Origin: Leisingera aquaemixtae
GTDB lineage: Bacteria; Pseudomonadota; Alphaproteobacteria; Rhodobacterales; Rhodobacteraceae
Reading direction: 5' to 3'
NCBI RefSeq assembly: GCF_019801145.1
Contig: NZ_JAHVJQ010000009.1
Span: 1 to 64,000, forward strand
DNA length: 64,000 bases
Shown here in pieces: positions 41,821-50,110 of this stretch. The stretch's first letter is position 1; each line of letters opens with the position of its first letter. A program made the position numbers and the translations under genes. The notes beneath the pieces were generated by a model, which saw only the letters and a program-made list of their open reading frames with translations, was not told the DNA's origin and did not search any database.

Positions 41821-43101
41821 TTAACGATAGGCCAGTTCCGGCAGGAACAGGGCGATTTGCGGGAAGGCGACCAGCAGGCCGGTCACGATCAAGAGGATGA
41901 CGAGGAAGGGCGGCACGCCCCGCACCACCTCGACAAAGGGGCGGCGGAACACAGCGATGGCGGTGAACAGGTTGCAGCCAAACGGCGGGGTTGCGGCACC
42001 GATGGCGACCTGCAGGGTGATCAGCACGCCGACAAGAACCGGGTCGAGGCCGGCGGCTTTGATCATCGGCGCAAAGATCGGCACCAGGATCAGGATCACC
42101 ACAATCGAGTCGACGAACATGCAGCCTAGGAAAAAGGCAAGGTTCACGGCCACAAGCACCATCAGCGGCCCGGCCTCATCTAGTCCCAGCGAGGCGATGA
42201 TCTGCTGCGGCACTTGGGCAAAGCTCAGCGTCCAGCTGAAGGCCGCGCCCGCCGCGATCAGGATGAACACAACCGAGGTGATCGCGCCGGTTGACAGCGC
42301 AATGTCCCAGAGGTCGCGCAAGCGGACCGAGCGGAAGATCAGCACCTCCAGCACCGCAGCGTAAAGCACGCAGATCGCGGCAGCCTCGGTCGGCGAGAAC
42401 ACCCCGCCGTAGATGCCGCCCACGATGATCGCCGGAAAGCCCATCGGCCACAGCGCCCGGCGCATGGCGGTAAAGCGCTGGCCCCAGCCCTCGCGCGGCA
42501 GCACGGGAATGTCATGGCGGTAGGCGTAGACCATGCAATAGGCCGAGAACAGCACCACGATCAGCAATCCCGGCACGATGCCCGCGATGAACAGCTGAGA
42601 GATCGAGGTGCCCGAGACCACGCCATAGATGATCATCCCGATCGACGGCGGGATCAGATAGGCCAGGTCAGCGGCATTCACAATCAGTCCGATGGCAAAG
42701 CTGTCCTTGTAGCCGGATTTCAGCATCCGGGGCCGCATTGCGCCGCCGATTGCCACCACAGTGGCCTGGGTGGAGCCGCAAACCGCGCCGAACAGCGCGC
42801 AGGCCGAGGTGACCGAGATCGCTAGCCCGCCCTTGATATGGCCCATGAAGCTCATCACCACGTCGATCAGCCGGTTGGCGGAATGGCCGCGGGTGATGAT
42901 ATCGGCGGCCAGGATGAACATCGGCACTGCAATCAGCGCCGCAGGTTTCACGCCGCCGATCATCTGCTGCACCAGGATCTGCAGGCTCATGTCCGGGAAG
43001 TAGACGAGGAAGCCCAGAACAGCAGCCGAGATCAGCGGCATCTTCATCGGGAACCCTGCAAGCAGCAGCAGGATCATCACGGCAAGCATCAGTTCGGTCA
43101 T
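41821..43101 (-). CDS. TRAP transporter large permease, DctM family (second system)
   Basis: A 426-residue polytopic membrane protein with DctM motifs FILAADIITRGHSANRLIDV, TSACALFGAVCGSTQATVVA and YLIPPSIGMIIYGVVSGTSI. It shares 4 nt with the small permease gene and is followed after 18 nt by the agmatinase gene. The two TRAP systems of the window are clearly different in sequence, so they are not a local duplication. Confidence 0.9.
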   Translation of the reverse strand: MTELMLAVMILLLLAGFPMKMPLISAAVLGFLVYFPDMSLQILVQQMIGGVKPAALIAVPMFILAADIITRGHSANRLIDVVMSFMGHIKGGLAISVTSACALFGAVCGSTQATVVAIGGAMRPRMLKSGYKDSFAIGLIVNAADLAYLIPPSIGMIIYGVVSGTSISQLFIAGIVPGLLIVVLFSAYCMVYAYRHDIPVLPREGWGQRFTAMRRALWPMGFPAIIVGGIYGGVFSPTEAAAICVLYAAVLEVLIFRSVRLRDLWDIALSTGAITSVVFILIAAGAAFSWTLSFAQVPQQIIASLGLDEAGPLMVLVAVNLAFFLGCMFVDSIVVILILVPIFAPMIKAAGLDPVLVGVLITLQVAIGAATPPFGCNLFTAIAVFRRPFVEVVRGVPPFLVILLIVTGLLVAFPQIALFLPELAYR

Positions 43102-43721
43102 GACTTTTCCCCTTTCCCGGTGTTTGTGGTGCCGGCCTCTTCATAGCGCTGGATGGCCGCGGCGGTTTCCGGGTCTTCGTAGCTGTCCACCTCCAGGTAG
43201 GAGACATAGATTTCGGCTTCCGTAAAATTCAGGTTGCGCAGCGCGGTCAGCAGGTACTGCAGCGCGGTCAGCGCCAGCCCGGCCACCACCCAAACGTAGG
43301 TGAGATACAGGGGCAGCTGCAGCGCCGGCGTGATGCGGCCTCGGCTGGCGACCTTCTGCACGTATTCCAACGCGTACCAGGCCAGCAGTCCCATCATCAC
43401 CGCCGTGGTTGCAGCGATCACCACCATCAGCCCTTTGCGCATCTTCGCTGGCAGCGCGTCATAAATCGCCGACATGCGGATATGGATGCCCTTTCGGGTG
43501 GCATAGCCGAGCCCCATGAAGGTGACGATGATGATCAGGAACTCGTTCAGCTCCTCGGAGAAATAGATCGACTGGTTGAACACGTAGCGGCCGAAGACAT
43601 TGGCGATGGTGTTGCCAGCCATCAGGATGATCCCCCAGCCCAGGATCCAGACTTCGGCACGGCCAATGGCACCGTCAATCTTGCCCAGAAGGCCGAAGGG
43701 AGCGGGTTTGGCATGTGGCAT
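43098..43721 (-). CDS. TRAP transporter small permease, DctQ family (second system)
   Basis: A 207-residue membrane protein with four helices and the DctQ features EVWILGWGIILMAGNTIANV and NEFLIIIVTFMGLGYATRKG. It overlaps the large permease by 4 nt. The C-terminal extension of about 35 residues (YLEVDSYEDPETAAAIQRYE) is charged and cytoplasmic, longer than in the first TRAP system. Confidence 0.87.
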   Translation of the reverse strand: MPHAKPAPFGLLGKIDGAIGRAEVWILGWGIILMAGNTIANVFGRYVFNQSIYFSEELNEFLIIIVTFMGLGYATRKGIHIRMSAIYDALPAKMRKGLMVVIAATTAVMMGLLAWYALEYVQKVASRGRITPALQLPLYLTYVWVVAGLALTALQYLLTALRNLNFTEAEIYVSYLEVDSYEDPETAAAIQRYEEAGTTNTGKGEKS

Positions 43722-43775
43722 GATATCCTCCCTTGGATTGGCCCCGCACAGATCCGCGCGGGGCCGGAAGCGGGA

Positions 43776-44792
43776 TCAGTTGCCCGCCAGCTCAGCCTGC
43801 AGCGCGTCCAGCAGCTCTTGGCCGCGGGCGCCTGCGGTCTCGACATAGGCCGCGGCAGTATCGCCTGAGCGGGCACGGAAGGCATCACGCTCTTCCTCGG
43901 TCAGCACCACCAGGCCAATGTCCGGCTTGGCGTCCTTGATCACGTCCAGGCGCTGCTGGTTGAAGTCTGCGACCACGCCGTCGATGTAGCTGGTCATACC
44001 CGCCATCGTGTCGCGCACCAGCTGCTGGCGGTCCGGGCTCAGGGTGGCAAACCAGTCGGAGCCTGCGACCACGGTGGTCACCAATTCCTGCTCGCCGGCC
44101 CAGATCAGATGGCTGGTGACCTCGTAGAACTTCATCTCCTCGATGGTCGGGATCGGGTTCACCTGGCCGTCCACCGCGCCCAATTGCAGCGCGCCGAACA
44201 CTTCTCCGAACGGCAGCGGGGTCGGGCTCGCGCCCATGTTTTTGTAGGTCTCCAGCAGGATCGGCGACACCATCACACGCATCTTGAAGTTCTCGAAGTC
44301 CTCCGGCGTGCGGATCTCGCGGTTGGTGGTCCAGACCTGCGGACCTTCGGAGTACATGGTCATGATCTCCAGGCCGCGCTTCTGGAAGTCCTCATTCAGC
44401 GGGCCATAGATGGTCTCAGAACCGCTGAGAACCTTTGACACCGCCTCCGCACCGGACGGCAACAGATAGGGCAGCAGGAACACCTGGCTCTCCGGCACGA
44501 TGGTGCCCAGGTTGCCGATCGAGACATTGGTCAGCTGGATGATGCCATCCGCTGCCTGTTCAACTGTCTCCGTCGGAGTGCCCAGTGTGCCCATCGGATA
44601 GATGGTCACGGTCACATCGCCACCGGTGGCCGTCTCAATGCGCTTTTTGAACTCCTGTGCATAGGCGTCCATGATCGATCCCGGAATCTCCTCGATGGCG
44701 AATTTCCAGTCCTCCGCAAAGACGGCTGCGGGCGCCAGGCTCAGCAGCGCGGCGGCGGCGGTGGTTTTCAGGTTCTTCAAGCTAAGGGCCAT
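43776..44792 (-). CDS. TRAP transporter substrate-binding protein, DctP family (second system)
   Basis: A 338-residue receptor. The signal peptide runs from MALSLKNLKTTAAAALLSLA, and the mature part begins EDWKFAIEEIPGSIMDAYAQ. The DctP-type region TPEDFENFKMRVMVSPILLE and the substrate-contact segment LQLGAVDGQVNPIPTIEEMK are present. The ATG at 44792 has GGAGGAGACCC upstream on the minus strand. It heads the operon of receptor, small permease, large permease and agmatinase. The downstream enzyme suggests a guanidino compound as ligand, which would be unusual for a TRAP receptor. Confidence 0.85.
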   Translation of the reverse strand: MALSLKNLKTTAAAALLSLAPAAVFAEDWKFAIEEIPGSIMDAYAQEFKKRIETATGGDVTVTIYPMGTLGTPTETVEQAADGIIQLTNVSIGNLGTIVPESQVFLLPYLLPSGAEAVSKVLSGSETIYGPLNEDFQKRGLEIMTMYSEGPQVWTTNREIRTPEDFENFKMRVMVSPILLETYKNMGASPTPLPFGEVFGALQLGAVDGQVNPIPTIEEMKFYEVTSHLIWAGEQELVTTVVAGSDWFATLSPDRQQLVRDTMAGMTSYIDGVVADFNQQRLDVIKDAKPDIGLVVLTEEERDAFRARSGDTAAAYVETAGARGQELLDALQAELAGN

Positions 44793-44865
44793 GCGGGTCT
44801 CCTCCCAGTTGGCATGGTTAATGGGGCTGGGAGGCACCACAGCATGAAGCCAAGCGTTGAAAAAT

Positions 44866-44905
44866 ATTACATTGATTATCTTTGCATAAGAGAATTTCAT
44901 GTAAT
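44866..44905. promoter_or_regulatory. Candidate LysR site in the divergent region
   Basis: ATTACAT (44866-44872) and ATGTAAT (44899-44905) form a perfect inverted repeat separated by 26 nt, between the TRAP operon and the LysR gene. LysR proteins often bind such AT-rich dyads upstream of their divergent target. Confidence 0.4.
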
Positions 44906-44933
44906 TCCGCACCAACCACATAAGAGCCGTGTC

Positions 44934-45839
44934 ATGAAACTGCTGCGCAACACGCTGTTGGAGACATTTGTCACCGTGGTTGAATGCGGTGGGTTTTCTG
45001 ATGCGCAATACGCGCTCGGCGTCACTCAATCTGCCATCAGCATCCGTATCCGCGACCTGGAAACCTCGCTTGGCTACCGGATCTGTGAACGCGGGCGCAG
45101 CGGCTTCCGTCTGACGGAGCGCGGCGAGATCGCCTATCAGAAGGCCCGCGACATTCTGCGAAGCGCCCGGGACTTCGACGCCGAACTGCTGGAGCTGCGG
45201 AATACGATAGCCGGGGATCTGCGGATTGGCATCGTGGATGCAATCGACAGTCTCCCTAGCCTGAAACTGGTGAATGCCCTGCAGCGGTTCCTGGCCCGCC
45301 CGAATGAGGTCAGGATCGAAATCGTGGTTGCTTCTCCCATGGACCTGACTCAGCAGCTGATCAGCGGTGAATTGAACGCTGCCGTGGCACCATTCCGCAG
45401 CCAGGTGCCCGAGCTGGAATACTCCGAACTGTGCAGTGAGGAACACAGGCTCTACTGTGCGCAAGGGCACCCGTTGTTCAAAGAGCCGGACAGTGAAATC
45501 AGCCTCGAAGCTATCGGGCAGTATCAGTTATGCCAGCGGTCCTACGACATGTTGGTGTCGCCTGATCTTGGATCGCCTGAGCCCAAAGCAGTCGTGGCCA
45601 ACATGGAAGCCATGGCGATGCTCATCGAAACGGGGCATTTTCTGGGGCCATTGCCGACGCATTTTGCGCGCAGGCGCGTCGAGGAAGGCAAGTTCCGGGA
45701 AATCAGGAACAGTCAAATGCGATGGTATTCGGCGTTCTATCTCGCAACCCGACGTGTTCATGTCCTCCGGCACGCTGTGGAGCTTTTTGCTCAAGATCTG
45801 CAGCATGCTTGCGACAGCCAAGACGAACCACAGCCGTGA
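44934..45839 (+). CDS. LysR-family transcriptional regulator
   Basis: A 301-residue regulator. The winged HTH is in LLETFVTVVECGGFSDAQYA, LGVTQSAISIRIRDLETSLG and YRICERGRSGFRLTERGE. The ligand domain follows from about residue 90 (GDLRIGIVDAIDSLPSLKLV). It is divergent from the TRAP-agmatinase operon, the classical position of a LysR activator relative to its target. ATG 44934 is chosen because the HTH begins at once; the frame to 44814 would add 40 unlikely residues. Confidence 0.88.
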   Translation: MKLLRNTLLETFVTVVECGGFSDAQYALGVTQSAISIRIRDLETSLGYRICERGRSGFRLTERGEIAYQKARDILRSARDFDAELLELRNTIAGDLRIGIVDAIDSLPSLKLVNALQRFLARPNEVRIEIVVASPMDLTQQLISGELNAAVAPFRSQVPELEYSELCSEEHRLYCAQGHPLFKEPDSEISLEAIGQYQLCQRSYDMLVSPDLGSPEPKAVVANMEAMAMLIETGHFLGPLPTHFARRRVEEGKFREIRNSQMRWYSAFYLATRRVHVLRHAVELFAQDLQHACDSQDEPQP

Positions 45840-46027
45840 AGCTCGCATGAGGAAGAAATGCTGAAAAGGAGGCTTCGTTGTGAAGTCTTGCTTCATTGCA
45901 ATTAGAAACCAGGCACATGCTGTCGTCGAAGTGTGGATTTCAGGCCAGAAGCAAGCTGCTGGTTAGCTGCAAGCGAAGCGGGGGTAAGTGAGCTACTGCC
46001 CAATGTTTGGACAGGATCTGGTGTAGT

Positions 46028-46707
46028 TTAAGCTACTTTCTGCTCCTGCTGATTGGTTTGGGGTTCATTTTTTCTCAGCCAATAGACCATGGCGGGAGGC
46101 TTGCCGCCAAGGGCGGAATGTGGGCGTTTTCGGTTGTAGAACTCGATCCATCTGCCGACACCCGACTTGGCTTCCGATCCGGTCTCCCAAGCATGCAAGG
46201 AGACGCACTCGTATTTCAGGCTCCGCCACAGGCGTTCCACGAAGATGTTGATCCACTGCCCGGCAGGGCATTGCGAAGCAATGTCCCGAGAGGGGAGGAA
46301 CCGGCCTTTGCCATCCATCGAGATGCGCACACCGGATCGCCGCAGCCTGCCCGTCCAGGCGAAGGACGTGAACTGGCTGACCTGATCTGTATTCATGATC
46401 TCGGGCGGGCCGAACTTGTGGATGGCCTCGTTCAGCGCCTCGACACAGAAGTCCGCTTCCAGCGTGTTCGAGATGCGCCAAGCCAGCACCTTGGGCGTGT
46501 GCCAGTCAATGATCGCCACCAGATACAGGAACCCCTTGCGCATCGGCAGATAGGTGATGCCTGCCGCCCAGACCTAGTTCGGGCGCCCCACCCGCAGACC
46601 ACGTAGCAAATACGGGTAGGTCTTGTGTCCCTTCGCCGCCTTGCTGGTGTTTGGCTTCTGGTAGATCGGCATGAGCCCCATCACCCTCATCAGCCGCCTG
46701 ATCCGCT
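46028..46707 (-). pseudogene. IS3-family transposase ORFB, inactive
   Basis: The frame reads KRIRRLMRVMGLMPIYQKPN, then a stop where PNQVW is expected, then VWAAGITYLPMRKGFLYLVA. The expected first catalytic aspartate (ADITY in relatives) is glycine here. The second is kept in IMNTDQVSQFTSFA and the glutamate in IFVERLWRSLKYE. Between GKGRFL and NIFVERL a 15-codon insert (PSRDIASQCPAGQWI) replaces one residue. The frame from 46543 to 46028 is otherwise open. The loss of one catalytic residue plus the stop make it dead. Confidence 0.8.
46250..46294 (-). repeat. 45-nt insertable hairpin repeat, copy B
   Basis: On the minus strand: CCCTCTCGG, then CATTGC-TTC-GCAATG, then CCTGCCGGGCAGTGGAT. It sits in frame inside the IS3 ORFB and encodes PSRDIASQCPAGQWI. 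Copy A at 17992 reads PSRQHALHAPAGQWM in its corresponding frame. The stem bases differ between copies but stay paired. Confidence 0.65.
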
Positions 46708-47222
46708 TTTCGTTCACCAAATGACCCTCATTGCGCAGATGCTAAGTCATTTGCCGCACACCGAAGAACGGCGTTTCCAGGAACTGTTCGTCGATCCGAC
46801 GCATCAAAATCAGGTTCAGAGCTGTCTTGCCTTTGGGTTGAAAATAGAACGACGACCGCGAGATCGACAGCAGCTTGCACTGCTTGCCAATGGGCAGATT
46901 GGCATTGGCAGGCTCGATCATTTTCCGTCTCACCTGCCGATCCACAGTTTGAGCTTTCGTGACAAAAAATCGTTGGAACGGCCAGCTCCCCAATCTTAGC
47001 GTGCAGCTCTTTGACCTGTTCTTCGTCAATCTCTTGGGGCTTCCTGCCGCCGCGCTCGAACACGCCAGACGCGCCCTCCAGAAGAGCCCGCTTCCAGCTA
47101 TGGATCATCGCCGGGTGTACGCCAAACTGGCTTGCCAGCTCTGCGACCGTCCGCTCGCCCTTCAAAGCTTCAAGCGCAACCTTGGCCTTGAATTCAGGCG
47201 AATGGTTCTTCTGTTTCGACAT
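46708..47222 (-). pseudogene. IS3-family transposase ORFA and start of ORFB, disrupted
   Basis: ORFA starts MSKQKNHSPEFKAKVALEAL and shows the HTH region VAELASQFGVHPAMIHSWKR and the leucine-zipper-like EEQVKELHAKIGELAV. It then shifts frame into FQRFFVTKAQTVDRQVRRKM, SISRSSFYFQPKGKTALNLI and DEQFLETPFFGVRQMT, which is ORFB, and reaches a stop. Normal IS3 elements use one programmed shift; here extra changes break both frames. Confidence 0.75.
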
Positions 47223-47303
47223 CTCTGATCTCCTCTTCGTCGAAGATCAGCAGACAGCAAATCGTAGCTTACGTCAGTGTCCAAATTTCAGGGGGGTAGC
47301 TCA

Positions 47304-47612
47304 GTATTTCCCTGCCAGGGGTCTCTGAAGCGGATGTAGTAGTAGGGGCTGCGAGGGATCTTGTAGATCGCCAGCCCCTTCCGGAGGTGTTTGATCGTTG
47401 TAGTTCGATTTTCGGAATCTTTGGCCCAACCGAGCCCATATGAGAAGTGTATACCAACCCAACCCGTTCGAGGCGTAGGCAAAGCGTGATCCGAGACGTT
47501 CGGCGTAGTCCTTGGCTTGGCCAATGCCCTCGCGGTGGCTGATGCCCGCCCGCTTGAAGTAGAAAACGCCATCCTTCACGAAGGTGAACGCAGGCGAAAT
47601 GGTCTCCGACAT
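47304..47612 (-). pseudogene. Scraps of a tyrosine integrase and an HsdR-like protein beside tRNA-Phe
   Basis: From 47612 the minus strand reads MSETISPAFTFVKDGVFYFK, resembling an integrase N-terminus. It then reads QAKDYAERLGSRFAYASNG, which resembles the motif of type I restriction R subunits. A second frame ends LRKGLAIYKIPRSPYYYIRF followed by RDPWQG, again an integrase start, cut by the IS3 end. Frames change several times, so nothing functional remains. The position next to tRNA-Phe marks an old integration locus. Family matches are from memory of motifs. Confidence 0.5.
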
Positions 47613-47673
47613 GGTCTACGGCTCCTTGCACGTGCAAAAAGCTGGAGCAAAACTAATGTGTTATCTGAAGTAA

Positions 47674-47748
47674 TGGTGCCCGGGGGCGGAATCGAACCAC
47701 CGACACGAGGATTTTCAATCCACTGCTCTACCCCTGAGCTACCCGGGC
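47674..47748 (-). tRNA. tRNA-Phe (GAA)
   Basis: 75 nt including the encoded CCA. The acceptor stem is GCCCGGG/CCCGGGC, the D-arm GCTC...GAGC, the anticodon loop TTGAAAA with anticodon GAA, and the T-arm GGTGG-TTCGATT-CCGCC. One anticodon-stem pair is T-T. It lies between the integrase scraps and yacG. Confidence 0.93.
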
Positions 47749-47829
47749 ACGGGAAGGCTGTTTGCCTTGGGTGTGGGCCTTCTATGCTGTGGGCGCGGCG
47801 GTGTCCAGAGGGTTTTTGAAAGAAAATAT

Positions 47830-48033
47830 CTAATGTCGGGTTTGGTGCGGTTTCCCGTCTTGAGCGCGGATGCGTTCCGCTACTTCCAAAGCATTTTCAA
47901 TGTCTTCCGGCTCCTGGCTCGGCACCGAATATGCACCGTTCAGCCATTTGCCGAGATCGATATCCGCGCAGCGTTTGGAGCAGAACGGCCGGTAGCTCTT
48001 TTGCGATTCCCCGCCGCAGATAGGACAGCTCAT
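47830..48033 (-). CDS. yacG: DNA gyrase inhibitor YacG
   Basis: A 67-residue zinc protein. The ligands are CPICGG near residue 3 and FCSKRCADIDLGKWL, the C-x2-C...C-x3-C pattern of YacG. YacG binds the GyrB C-terminal region and inhibits gyrase. Its start overlaps the stop of the RNase gene by 4 nt, an arrangement common in Rhodobacteraceae. Confidence 0.9.
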   Translation of the reverse strand: MSCPICGGESQKSYRPFCSKRCADIDLGKWLNGAYSVPSQEPEDIENALEVAERIRAQDGKPHQTRH

Positions 48034-49052
48034 TTCAGCACCTCCTGCAGCAAGGGCCGGCCGCGTTTGCGCTGCAATTCGTAATGGCCAAGATTGGTCC
48101 AGCCGGCCAGAACGGTTTCCTCAGAATCCGCCCGGAAGGCAGCCCGCATGGCGGTTTCAAATCCGCGGCGGTCCTTCTTTGGCATCGGGGCCAGGTCCAG
48201 CACGATCTGGCCGCCAAGGCCGCGCACCCGCAACGCGCGGGGGAGGGCTTTGGCAGCCGCTATATTGGCCTTCACACCCGCCGCGAGCGATGTGTCAGAG
48301 CCGGTGTTCACATCCACTGCCACCAGGGCGCGGGTCGGTTCGATGAACAGGAAGCCGCCGCCCGGCAGCGGCTCGCGGATACCCTGTGCAACGTCCAGCG
48401 CATCCAGCACGCCCAGGCGTTCAAACCCGCCGGGATCACGCTCCACATCCGCAGGATCGGCCCAGTCCCGCCAGGCCAGCAGATGCGGGGTGTCGCCTTC
48501 GGCCAGAACCTCCGGCTCGGAGCCTTCATCCTGCATCACCTGCGCCGCCAAGGCCGCCATGGCGGCAACGTCTTCGGCGATCTCTTCGCCGTCTGCCCCG
48601 GCGCAGGCAGAGCGCAGGATAAGGCCATAGCCCGACTCGCCCATTTCCTCATGGGCAATCTCCAGCAGCCGGTCGCGCTCCTCCTCATCGCGGATGCTGC
48701 GCGAGATGTTCAGGCCGGGTGCCTCCGGCGTGACAATAGCATAGCGGCTCTTGAACAAAAGCTTCTGGGTCACCGGAATGGCCTTGCCCGGCTCGGCGTA
48801 ACCGGACACCTGCACCAGGATCATCTGGCCCGGTGCCAGCCCTTTGACCTGACGCAGGAAGGCTGGGCCGTCCGGGGTTGTCAGGAACATGCCGCCCTGG
48901 CCCTTGACCGGCCGGTCAGCGCGGGCGCGGTAGATGGTGCCGGGGGCAGGGGCGTCGCTTTCGACCAGGAAGTCCTCCAGCTTGCCGTCCACCATCAGCG
49001 CAGCGGCTTCGCGGTCCTGGATGTGGTCGAGAATGATGGTGCGGCCCTTCAT
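48030..49052 (-). CDS. Ribonuclease E/G family protein (short form)
   Basis: A 340-residue protein of the RNase E/G family, shorter than RNase G (about 490). The catalytic-core motifs are seen in [20 protein letters not shown] (the metal-binding aspartate DVNTGS) and [20 protein letters not shown] (second aspartate, VLDL). The zinc-link and C-terminal parts of full RNase E are absent. It is translationally coupled to Maf and yacG. Such short forms next to maf/yacG are usual in this family of bacteria; full RNase E is expected elsewhere. Confidence 0.87.
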   Translation of the reverse strand: MKGRTIILDHIQDREAAALMVDGKLEDFLVESDAPAPGTIYRARADRPVKGQGGMFLTTPDGPAFLRQVKGLAPGQMILVQVSGYAEPGKAIPVTQKLLFKSRYAIVTPEAPGLNISRSIRDEEERDRLLEIAHEEMGESGYGLILRSACAGADGEEIAEDVAAMAALAAQVMQDEGSEPEVLAEGDTPHLLAWRDWADPADVERDPGGFERLGVLDALDVAQGIREPLPGGGFLFIEPTRALVAVDVNTGSDTSLAAGVKANIAAAKALPRALRVRGLGGQIVLDLAPMPKKDRRGFETAMRAAFRADSEETVLAGWTNLGHYELQRKRGRPLLQEVLK

Positions 49053-49630
49053 GCGGCGGCCTCCTGATAGAGCGGCAGACCGGCTGCGCGCAACAAGTTT
49101 GCGGTCTCGGACAGCGGCAGACCGACGATGCCGGTAAAGGAGCCGCTGATCCAGGGAATGAAAGCGCCTGCGGGTCCCTGGATGGCGTAGGCGCCGGCCT
49201 TGCCCTCCCAGTCGCCGGTGGCGAGATAGGCGTTCAGCTCCTCGTCGGAGAGGTTTTTCATCTTCACCTGGCTGACCACGTCTTTCTCCCAGACGCGGTC
49301 TCCGCGGCGGACGGCAACGGCGGTGATCACCCGGTGGCGGCGGCCGGAGAGGGCCAGCAGGAACTCTGCCGCCTCGCCGGCATCGCGCGGCTTGCCCAGG
49401 ATACGGCGCCCAAGGGCAATGGTTGTGTCAGCGCAGAGAACAACATCGTCCGCCCCCGCAGGGACAGCTTTGGTTTTTTCCCGCGTGACCCGGGCGCAAT
49501 AGGCCCGCGGCAGTTCGCCTTTCAGCGGCGTTTCGTCAATTTCCGGCGGGCGCACCGCGTCAGGATGCACCCCAAGCTGCGCCAGCAATTGCAGCCGCCG
49601 CGGACTGCCAGATCCCAGGATAAATGCCAT
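49049..49630 (-). CDS. Maf-family nucleotide pyrophosphatase
   Basis: A 193-residue Maf protein. The N-terminal signature is [17 protein letters not shown], later the catalytic region [20 protein letters not shown] and [20 protein letters not shown]. Maf proteins hydrolyse non-canonical or pyrimidine nucleoside triphosphates to monophosphates. It overlaps the RNase gene by 4 nt and follows infA after about 180 nt. Confidence 0.92.
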   Translation of the reverse strand: MAFILGSGSPRRLQLLAQLGVHPDAVRPPEIDETPLKGELPRAYCARVTREKTKAVPAGADDVVLCADTTIALGRRILGKPRDAGEAAEFLLALSGRRHRVITAVAVRRGDRVWEKDVVSQVKMKNLSDEELNAYLATGDWEGKAGAYAIQGPAGAFIPWISGSFTGIVGLPLSETANLLRAAGLPLYQEAAA

Positions 49631-49752
49631 GCCTTGGCCCTCTTACCGGTTTGCGCCTGTAATACGGCGAAAACTGGCAGCGTGAAAAGAGCGGCCCGCT
49701 CTTTCATCTTTCCAGAAATACTCCCGCCGGAGGCAGCGGCCGCCAGGCCGCT

Positions 49753-49783
49753 TCAAAACAAAAGCCCGGCAGAGTGCCGGGCC
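49753..49783 (-). terminator. Terminator after infA
   Basis: On the minus strand GCCCGGCA-CTC-TGCCGGGC is followed by TTTTGTTTTG. It lies 26 nt downstream of the infA stop codon and separates it from the Maf-RNase-yacG genes. Confidence 0.75.
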
Positions 49784-49808
49784 TTGATATTTTTTCCAGA
49801 TCAACGGC

Positions 49809-50027
49809 TTACTTGAAGCGGTAGTTGATCCGTCCCTTGGTCAGGTCATAGGGGGTCATTTCCACCTGGACCTTGTCGCCAGCCAGAACACGGATGCGGT
49901 TTTTGCGCATCTTGCCTGCCGTATGTGCGATGATCTCATGGCCGTTCTCAAGCTCGACCCGAAACGTCGCGTTAGGCAGGAGTTCCTTCACGACACCGGG
50001 AAATTCGAGCGTATCTTCCTTGGCCAT
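49809..50027 (-). CDS. infA: Translation initiation factor IF-1
   Basis: A 72-residue S1-like OB-fold protein, [20 protein letters not shown] at the start and [20 protein letters not shown] near the end. Length and sequence are canonical for bacterial IF-1, which occupies the ribosomal A site during initiation. The gene is followed by a strong terminator. Confidence 0.97.
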   Translation of the reverse strand: MAKEDTLEFPGVVKELLPNATFRVELENGHEIIAHTAGKMRKNRIRVLAGDKVQVEMTPYDLTKGRINYRFK

Positions 50028-50110
50028 GTTGTCTCCATCATTGGGTTAACCCGCAAACTGCGGGACGTGCGCTTAAATGGGGTCATTTTTCCAATATTTC
50101 AAGGGCTCAA

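Larger units (their letters stand above)
45989..47303 (-). mobile_element. Decayed IS3-family insertion sequence
   Basis: An element of about 1.3 kb. Its ends read TGAGCTAC...TTTGGACA (45989-46013) and, on the other strand, TGAGCTACCCCCCTGAAA...TTTGGACA (47303-47278), imperfect terminal inverted repeats. Both transposase frames are on the minus strand and contain stops and frameshifts. A target duplication is not clear. Confidence 0.8.
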
